Shown here in pieces: positions 58,596-64,000 of a stretch of 64,000 nt of DNA. The first letter of the stretch is position 1, and the number at the start of each line of letters is the position of its first letter. The stretch is from Serratia plymuthica (lineage in GTDB: Bacteria; Pseudomonadota; Gammaproteobacteria; Enterobacterales; Enterobacteriaceae): positions 1,054,001-1,118,000 of the forward strand of contig NZ_CP068771.1 of the NCBI RefSeq assembly GCF_018336935.1. Reading direction: 5' to 3'. Under the pieces are notes generated by a model. That model was not told the origin of the DNA, did not search any database, and was given only the letters and a program-made list of their open reading frames with translations. Both the position numbers and the translations under genes were made by a program.

Positions 58596-60608
58596 ATGAG
58601 TAAAATTTTCAAACTGCATTCCGATTTCAAACCGGCCGGCGATCAGCCGGAAGCCATTCGCAAGCTGGAAGAGGGCCTGGAAGACGGTCTGGCGCATCAA
58701 ACGCTGCTGGGCGTTACCGGTTCGGGCAAGACATTTACCGTCGCCAACGTCATCGCCGATCTAAACCGGCCGACCATGGTGCTGGCGCCAAACAAGACGC
58801 TGGCGGCGCAGCTGTATGGCGAGATGAAAGAGTTCTTCCCCGAGAATGCGGTTGAGTATTTTGTCTCGTACTACGACTACTACCAGCCGGAAGCCTATGT
58901 CCCCAGCTCCGACACCTTTATTGAAAAAGACTCCGCGGTGAACGAGCACATCGAACAAATGCGCCTTTCAGCCACCAAAGCGCTGCTGGAACGCCGCGAC
59001 GTCGTGGTGGTGGCATCGGTGTCGGCCATCTACGGCCTGGGCGATCCGGAGCTGTATCTGAAGATGATGCTGCACCTGACCAAGGGCATGATCATCGATC
59101 AACGTTCGATCCTGCGGCGTTTGACGGAGCTGCAATATTCCCGCAACGATCAGGCTTTCCAGCGCGCCACCTTCCGCGTGCGCGGCGAGGTGATCGACAT
59201 CTTCCCGGCAGAGTCGGACGAGCTGGCGTTGCGCATCGAGCTGTTTGATGAAGAAGTCGAGCGGCTTTCGCTGTTCGATCCCTTGACCGGCCAGATCGAG
59301 CAGGTGGTACAGCGTTTTACCATTTACCCGAAGTCGCACTACGTGACGCCGCGCGAGCGGATCCTGCAGGCGATGGAAGAGATCAAGGTGGATCTGGCCG
59401 AGCGACGCAAGGTGCTGCTGGCCAACAACAAGCTGCTGGAAGAACAGCGTCTGACGCAGCGTACCCAGTTTGATTTGGAGATGATGAACGAACTGGGTTA
59501 CTGCTCCGGCATCGAAAACTACTCGCGCTATCTGTCCGGGCGCAGCGAGGGTGAGCCGCCACCGACGCTGTTTGACTATCTGCCGGCGGATGGCCTGCTG
59601 GTGGTCGATGAATCGCACGTCACCATTCCGCAAATCGGCGGCATGTACAAAGGTGACCGTTCGCGCAAGGAAACGCTGGTGGAATACGGTTTCCGCCTGC
59701 CGTCGGCGCTGGATAACCGCCCGATGCGTTTTGAAGAGTTCGAAGCGCTGGCGCCGCAGACAATCTACGTGTCCGCCACGCCGGGCAAATATGAGCTGGA
59801 GAAATCCGGCGGCGACATTGTCGATCAGGTCGTACGGCCTACCGGGCTGCTGGATCCGATAGTGGAAGTACGGCCGGTCACCACCCAGGTGGACGACCTG
59901 CTTTCCGAGATCCGCAAGCGGGTGGCGGTCAAGGAACGCGTGTTGGTCACTACTCTGACCAAGCGCATGGCGGAAGATCTGACCGAATATCTGGAAGAGC
60001 ACGGCGAGCGCGTGCGCTATCTGCACTCGGACATCGATACCGTGGAACGCGTCGAAATCATTCGTGACCTGCGCCTGGGCGAGTTTGACGTGCTGGTGGG
60101 CATCAACCTGTTGCGCGAGGGGCTGGACATGCCTGAGGTGTCGCTGGTGGCGATTCTGGACGCAGACAAGGAAGGCTTCCTGCGCTCCGAACGTTCTCTG
60201 ATCCAAACCATCGGCCGTGCGGCGCGTAACCTCAACGGCAAGGCGATCCTCTACGGCGACAGAATTACCGACTCGATGGCCAGGGCGATTGGCGAGACCG
60301 AACGCCGCCGCGCCAAACAGCAGGCGTTCAACGAAGAAAACGGCATCGTGCCTAAAGGCCTGAACAAGAAAGTGTCCGATATCCTGCAGCTCGGCCAACC
60401 GGGCAACCGCAGCAAGGGCCGAGGGAAGGGCAAGGCCGCAGAAAGCGCCGCCCAGTATCAGCACCTGACGCCAAAAGCGCTGGATCAGAAAATCCGCGAG
60501 CTGGAAGCGCAGATGTATACCCACGCGCAGAATCTGGAGTTCGAGCTGGCTGCCGGTTTGCGTGACGAAATCCATCAGCTGCGCGAGCAGTTTATCGCCA
60601 TCTCGTGA
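58596..60608 (+). CDS. uvrB: Excinuclease ABC subunit B
   Basis: Damage-verification helicase of nucleotide excision repair. 670 residues: Walker [16 protein letters not shown] at about 39, beta-hairpin [12 protein letters not shown] at about 92-103, helicase motifs VVDESH and [12 protein letters not shown], and the C-terminal UVR domain ([20 protein letters not shown]) that contacts UvrC. E. coli has 673 residues. AGGGTAG lies upstream of the ATG. Confidence 0.98.
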   Translation: MSKIFKLHSDFKPAGDQPEAIRKLEEGLEDGLAHQTLLGVTGSGKTFTVANVIADLNRPTMVLAPNKTLAAQLYGEMKEFFPENAVEYFVSYYDYYQPEAYVPSSDTFIEKDSAVNEHIEQMRLSATKALLERRDVVVVASVSAIYGLGDPELYLKMMLHLTKGMIIDQRSILRRLTELQYSRNDQAFQRATFRVRGEVIDIFPAESDELALRIELFDEEVERLSLFDPLTGQIEQVVQRFTIYPKSHYVTPRERILQAMEEIKVDLAERRKVLLANNKLLEEQRLTQRTQFDLEMMNELGYCSGIENYSRYLSGRSEGEPPPTLFDYLPADGLLVVDESHVTIPQIGGMYKGDRSRKETLVEYGFRLPSALDNRPMRFEEFEALAPQTIYVSATPGKYELEKSGGDIVDQVVRPTGLLDPIVEVRPVTTQVDDLLSEIRKRVAVKERVLVTTLTKRMAEDLTEYLEEHGERVRYLHSDIDTVERVEIIRDLRLGEFDVLVGINLLREGLDMPEVSLVAILDADKEGFLRSERSLIQTIGRAARNLNGKAILYGDRITDSMARAIGETERRRAKQQAFNEENGIVPKGLNKKVSDILQLGQPGNRSKGRGKGKAAESAAQYQHLTPKALDQKIRELEAQMYTHAQNLEFELAAGLRDEIHQLREQFIAIS

Positions 60609-60636
60609 GTCGTTAAGACAGCGGATGTTGTTCAGG

Positions 60637-60701
60637 TTTATCCCCAATGGATTTCAAGCTGCAGCCGACAATGCTGCAGTTTGAAAGACGAAGGGGATAA
60701 A
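60637..60701. repeat. Short ERIC-like derivative, copy F (after uvrB)
   Basis: 65 bases with inverted ends TTTATCCCC/GGGGATAAA and inner TTTCAAGCTGCAG/CTGCAGTTTGAAA. It keeps both ERIC ends but lacks the central core, so the whole unit folds as one hairpin. Confidence 0.7.
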
Positions 60702-60767
60702 TTTCTTGTCGCCTGCGCCAAAGCTGATTATGGTGTGCGGCCAATTGACTAACGCGAGCCAAAGACC

Positions 60768-61025
60768 ATGACCGAACACCAGTCCAAAGACCCGTTGCAC
60801 GGCGTCACTCTGGAACAACTTTTAACTAAGCTGGTGGAGAGCTATGGCTGGTCAGGGCTGGCCGAACGCATTCGCATCAACTGTTTCAGCAGCGATCCCA
60901 GCATCAAGTCCAGCCTGAAGTTTTTGCGCCGCACGCCGTGGGCGCGCAAGCAGGTGGAAGATCTCTATATCGATATGGTCAACAGCGCCGCCAGCGACAA
61001 CCCGTGGCTGCGCGGGCGCGATTAA
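60768..61025 (+). CDS. VF530 family (DUF2132) DNA-binding protein
   Basis: 85 residues: [40 protein letters not shown] and [14 protein letters not shown] are the conserved VF530 blocks. The family is small, helical and proposed to bind nucleic acid; the biological role is unknown. It lies between uvrB and the convergent ybhK. Confidence 0.88.
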   Translation: MTEHQSKDPLHGVTLEQLLTKLVESYGWSGLAERIRINCFSSDPSIKSSLKFLRRTPWARKQVEDLYIDMVNSAASDNPWLRGRD

Positions 61026-61040
61026 CCGGCCGCGATTAAA

Positions 61041-61958
61041 TCAGGCGCGAGTACCCAATTCTATCAGCGCCTGATCCAGCGCCTGGCGCAGCAGTTGACG
61101 ATCGTGGCGGTAAGGAATATCTGCGGCTTCCAGCGGTTGCTGAATCACTACCCGATCTTGCACCGCTCCGGTATCCGCCGCCGGGCCGACAATCAGCGCA
61201 TCAATCATCTTGCGGCCAATCCGCTCTTCCATCAGCTCCAACTTATCCTTCAGCGACAATGCCGCCGCCGCGACGCTCAGTTCGCGCCCCAGATTGCCGA
61301 TGTAGATCATATTGGCGCTGCTGCGACGCAGAGCCTGGGTAAGATCGTCGAGCAATAACAGCGGCATCAGGCTGGTGAGAAAACTGCCCGGCCCAATCAG
61401 GATCACGTCGGCCTGCGCAATGGCATCCAGCGCTTCACGCGTGGCGTGGACGTGCGGTGACAGCATCAGCTCCTGCGGCATATGGGTAAGCTGGTCGATG
61501 TTTACCTCACCGTAAACCTGGTGGCCTTCGTGATCGTGCGCCATCAGATCCACCGGCTGCTCGGACATCGGGATCAGCGCCGCATCTACTTTCAGCAGGC
61601 TGCGCACCAGATTGATCGCTTCCAGCGGGCGCACGCTGAGGTGATCCAACGCTTTCAACATCAGATTGCCGAGATTGTGCCCTGACAGCTCGCCGTTGCC
61701 GCTGAAGCGGTATTCGAACATCGCGGAGGCGACGCTCGGTTCGGTGATCAGTTGATTGAGACAGTTGCGGGTATCGCCCCAGGCAATGCCGCCTTCCGAG
61801 CGGCGGATGCGACCGGTGGAACCGCCATTATCGGTGGTGGTAACAATGCCGGTTAAACGGGAGCCTAAAGACGACAGGGAAGACATCACGCGACCAAGAC
61901 CGTGGCCGCCACCTAATGCCACCACCCGATCGAGATCGGCCAGGGTACGATTACGCAT
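61041..61958 (-). CDS. ybhK: YvcK/CofD-like gluconeogenesis factor
   Basis: 305 residues, [33 protein letters not shown] and DTRNCLNQL motifs of the CofD/YvcK fold, which binds UDP-sugars in Gram-positives and is needed for growth on gluconeogenic carbon sources. Position between uvrB and moaA matches E. coli ybhK. Confidence 0.93.
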   Translation of the reverse strand: MRNRTLADLDRVVALGGGHGLGRVMSSLSSLGSRLTGIVTTTDNGGSTGRIRRSEGGIAWGDTRNCLNQLITEPSVASAMFEYRFSGNGELSGHNLGNLMLKALDHLSVRPLEAINLVRSLLKVDAALIPMSEQPVDLMAHDHEGHQVYGEVNIDQLTHMPQELMLSPHVHATREALDAIAQADVILIGPGSFLTSLMPLLLLDDLTQALRRSSANMIYIGNLGRELSVAAAALSLKDKLELMEERIGRKMIDALIVGPAADTGAVQDRVVIQQPLEAADIPYRHDRQLLRQALDQALIELGTRA

Positions 61959-62227
61959 AAATTTCCTTACAAAGGGGCTGAACTGCCCGCATAAAATAGC
62001 GGATCTGGCGTAAAAACGCGAAAAAGAGTGTGATATGCGTGATTCCGGTCAATTCGTCTGCGTAAAGGACGTTTATCATGGTTTACCAGATTTGGAAGCG
62101 CGTAAAAACGCTGTATACACAATTATATAGCGAAATTGCGGGTTGGCTATCGCGTTTATTTAGCGCTAGTATTCTGGTGAAAACCACGGTTTCGTTCCGG
62201 CTATTCAAGCAGCGGGAACTGAGACCA
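61959..62227. promoter_or_regulatory. moaA upstream region
   Basis: Divergent interval between ybhK and the Moco riboswitch. AT-rich DNA with several promoter-like elements. An open frame starting ATG at 62078 behind AAGGA runs through the riboswitch; I treat it as non-coding. Confidence 0.5.
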
Positions 62228-62345
62228 AAACTCCTAGCCTCTGGGCCTACGTTGTTCCTGCGAACAATATGGCGCTTGGGCCGTGGCGAAGTCAGCCACC
62301 AGGGTGCAGAGTGGAAACGCTTGCATCTCCCGACTTTGGAAAGGT
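62228..62345 (+). ncRNA. Moco riboswitch (molybdenum/tungsten cofactor motif)
   Basis: Contains the conserved blocks of the moaA leader: CTCCTAGCCTCTGGGCC (62231-62247), CCGTGGCGAAGTCAGCCACC (62281-62300), AGGGTGC and CCGACTTTGGAAAGGTG (62330-62346) that reaches the moaA ribosome site. In E. coli this RNA reduces moaA expression when Moco is present. The boundaries are approximate. Confidence 0.9.
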
Positions 62346-62348
62346 GTT

Positions 62349-63335
62349 ATGGTGCCGCAACTCATTGATGCTTATGAGCGTAAGTTCTATTACTTGCGCC
62401 TGTCGATCACCGACGTGTGCAACTTCCGTTGCACCTACTGCTTGCCTGACGGTTACCAGCCTAAAGGCAGCCCGAAAACCTTCCTGTCGCTGGATGAAAT
62501 CCGGCGCGTCAGCCGCGCATTCGCCGAACTGGGTACTGAAAAGGTCCGCCTTACCGGCGGTGAACCTTCGCTGCGCCGCGATTTTACCGAGATCATCGCC
62601 GCCGTGCGTGAAAACCCGGCCATCCGTACCCTAGCGGTCACCACCAACGGTTACCGCCTGGCGCGCGACGTTGCCCAGTGGCGCGACGCCGGCCTGACGG
62701 CGATCAATGTCAGCGTCGACAGTCTGGACGCCCGCCAGTTTCACGCCATTACCGGCCAGGACAAGTTCCGCCAGGTGATGGACGGCATCGATGCCGCGTT
62801 TGCCGCCGGGTTCGACAAGGTCAAGGTCAATGCGGTGCTGATGCGTGACGTCAATCATCAGCAACTGGGCGCATTCCTGCACTGGATCAAAGACCGCCCG
62901 ATCCAACTGCGTTTTATCGAACTGATGGAAACCGGTGAGGGTGGCGAGCTGTTTCGCCGGCACCACGTGTCCGGCGAAGTGATTCGTTTGCAACTGGAGC
63001 GGCAGGGCTGGCAACGGCAACCGCGCGGCCGCAGCGACGGCCCGGCGCAGGTGTTCAGCCACCCCGATTACCAGGGTGAAGTGGGGTTGATCATGCCGTA
63101 CGAAAAAGATTTCTGCGCCAGTTGCAACCGGCTGCGGGTTTCCGCTATCGGCAATCTGCACCTGTGCCTGTTCGGCGAGCAGGGCATCACGCTGCGCGAT
63201 CTGCTGGCGGACGACGGCCAGCTCGAGGCATTGAAGCAACGTATCCAGGGCGGATTGCTGAGCAAAAAACAGACCCATTTCCTGCATCAAAACAACACCG
63301 GCATTACCCAGAACCTGTCGTTTATCGGCGGCTGA
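62349..63335 (+). CDS. moaA: GTP 3',8-cyclase (Moco synthesis)
   Basis: Radical-SAM enzyme making 3',8-cH2GTP, the first Moco intermediate. 328 residues from [21 protein letters not shown]-terminal cluster motif CNFRCTYC and C-terminal second cluster ([10 protein letters not shown] ... LCLFGE). It ends with the conserved double glycine FIGG. A longer in-frame start at 62283 lies in the riboswitch and is rejected. Confidence 0.97.
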   Translation: MVPQLIDAYERKFYYLRLSITDVCNFRCTYCLPDGYQPKGSPKTFLSLDEIRRVSRAFAELGTEKVRLTGGEPSLRRDFTEIIAAVRENPAIRTLAVTTNGYRLARDVAQWRDAGLTAINVSVDSLDARQFHAITGQDKFRQVMDGIDAAFAAGFDKVKVNAVLMRDVNHQQLGAFLHWIKDRPIQLRFIELMETGEGGELFRRHHVSGEVIRLQLERQGWQRQPRGRSDGPAQVFSHPDYQGEVGLIMPYEKDFCASCNRLRVSAIGNLHLCLFGEQGITLRDLLADDGQLEALKQRIQGGLLSKKQTHFLHQNNTGITQNLSFIGG

Positions 63336-63413
63336 CACCCTGCGTATTTCAACGCGCAGCGTTGTCGGTTGCACGCGGTCACCCCTGATGACGGCCGGGA
63401 ATCTATTGGGTAT
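63336..63413. repeat. Degenerate partial ERIC, copy G (moaA-moaB)
   Basis: ACCCTGCGTATTTCAACGCG, CGCAGCGTTGT, TCACCCC and the end ATTGGGTAT align with the ends of copy D, but the centre is shortened and diverged. It lies inside the moa operon. Confidence 0.55.
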
Positions 63414-63438
63414 CCAACGAAGAGGAGCATCGTTAACA

Positions 63439-63951
63439 ATGAGCCATGCCAGCAGTGAATTCATTCCGGCGCACATCGCCATTCTGACCGTCTCGGACAG
63501 CCGCGGCGAAGAGGAAGACACCTCAGGCCAGTATCTGCAGGAAGCGGCGCAGGAGGCGGGCCATCGGGTGGTGGATCGCGCCATCGTCAAAGACGATAAA
63601 TACCAGATCCGCGCGCGGGTTTCCGCGTGGATTGCCGATGAAGGCGTGCAGGCGGTGCTGATCACCGGCGGTACCGGTTTTACTGCCCGCGACAACACCC
63701 CGGAAGCGCTGCTGCCGCTGTTTGACCGCGAGGTCGAAGGGTTCGGCGAGCTGTTCCGCATGGTGTCCTACGAAGAAATCGGCACCGCCACTATCCAGTC
63801 GCGCGCGCTGGCCGGCATCGCCAACCGGACGGTGATTTTCGCCATGCCGGGTTCGACCCGCGCCTGCCGCACCGCCTGGGAGCGCATTATTGAAGAGCAG
63901 TTGGACGCGCGCCACCGCCCGTGCAACTTCCAGCCTCATCTGAAGAGATAA
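63439..63951 (+). CDS. moaB: Molybdenum cofactor biosynthesis protein B
   Basis: 170 residues of the MogA/MoaB fold: FIPAHIAILTVSDSRGEEED, LITGGTGFTARDNTPEAL and FAMPGSTRACRTAWE. Proposed to adenylylate molybdopterin in some organisms; in E. coli largely redundant with MogA. GAGGAG lies upstream of the ATG at 63439, which aligns with the E. coli start. Confidence 0.95.
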   Translation: MSHASSEFIPAHIAILTVSDSRGEEEDTSGQYLQEAAQEAGHRVVDRAIVKDDKYQIRARVSAWIADEGVQAVLITGGTGFTARDNTPEALLPLFDREVEGFGELFRMVSYEEIGTATIQSRALAGIANRTVIFAMPGSTRACRTAWERIIEEQLDARHRPCNFQPHLKR

Positions 63952-63956
63952 GATCC

Positions 63957-64000
63957 ATGACGCAGCTAACCCATATTAACGCCGCGGGCGAAGCCCATAT
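63957..64000 (+). CDS. moaC: Cyclic pyranopterin monophosphate synthase (partial)
   Basis: The frame MTQLTHINAAGEAH opens 5 bases after the moaB stop and runs off the window. These residues are those of the E. coli MoaC N-terminus, and the moaABC order is standard. Confidence 0.93.
   Translation, partial: MTQLTHINAAGEAH

Noticed and set aside
58968..60647. 559-codon minus-strand open frame opposite uvrB
   Set aside because: Antisense shadow of uvrB with no family features; composition explained by the GC bias of the sense codons.

Overview
The window looks like chromosome from a Serratia-type enterobacterium (Yersiniaceae/Enterobacteriaceae). Supporting observations: the gene order closely follows the E. 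coli 16-18 minute region (nei, gltA, sdhCDAB, sucABCD, cydABX-ybgE, ybgC-tolQRAB-pal-cpoB, tRNA Lys/Val, nadA-pnuC-zitB, aroG, gpmA, gal, mod, ybhA, pgl, ybhB, bio, uvrB, ybhK, moa); the coding DNA is GC-rich; ERIC elements are frequent; and proteins are near-identical in length to E. coli orthologues. The genus assignment is an inference from recalled family sequences, not from a search.

Layout. 1-13 kb: DNA repair gene nei, then citrate synthase facing away from a TCA-cycle block, sdhCDAB-sucABCD, interrupted by two ERIC copies and a 72-base inverted repeat. 13-19 kb: a periplasmic 5'-nucleotidase and the cytochrome bd oxidase operon including the tiny cydX. 19-25 kb: the Tol-Pal envelope operon. 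24.9-25.9 kb: five tRNAs (four Lys, one Val) separated by RtT-like repeats that each end in a copy of the last 19 bases of tRNA-Lys. 26-28 kb: NAD synthesis and uptake. 28-33 kb: a zinc-exporter gene zitB that is translationally coupled to a BvgS/EvgS-type two-component system; this is the main accessory content. 33-43 kb: aroG, gpmA, a psiF homologue, galTKM without galE, a CPBP-family membrane protease and an isochorismatase-like protein lacking its cysteine. 41-47 kb: molybdate genes (modF, modE, acrZ, modABC). 47-55 kb: sugar phosphate enzymes and the divergent biotin cluster with its BirA operator. 54.7-58.6 kb: a second accessory stretch with an isolated beta-helix protein of lower GC, a lone UrtE-like ATPase with an altered ABC signature, and 1.3 kb of nearly gene-free DNA leading to the SOS-regulated uvrB. 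60.6-64 kb: a small VF530-family protein, ybhK, and the molybdenum-cofactor operon behind a Moco riboswitch; moaC runs off the end.

How it fits together: the core is central carbon metabolism and respiration (citrate to succinate, electrons to quinone and then oxygen by cytochrome bd), envelope integrity, and cofactor synthesis (NAD, biotin, Moco with molybdate import). Recognisable control sites include CRP (sdh), Fur (gpmA), GalR (gal), ModE (modA), BirA (bio), LexA and DnaA (uvrB), a NadR-like site (nadA) and the Moco riboswitch. The most unusual points are the two-component system fused into one operon with zitB, the galE-less gal operon that keeps both gal operators at nearly E. coli spacing, a small hydrophobic ORF bracketed by a perfect 15-base inverted repeat between gltA and sdhC, and the beta-helix/orphan UrtE island next to bioD.
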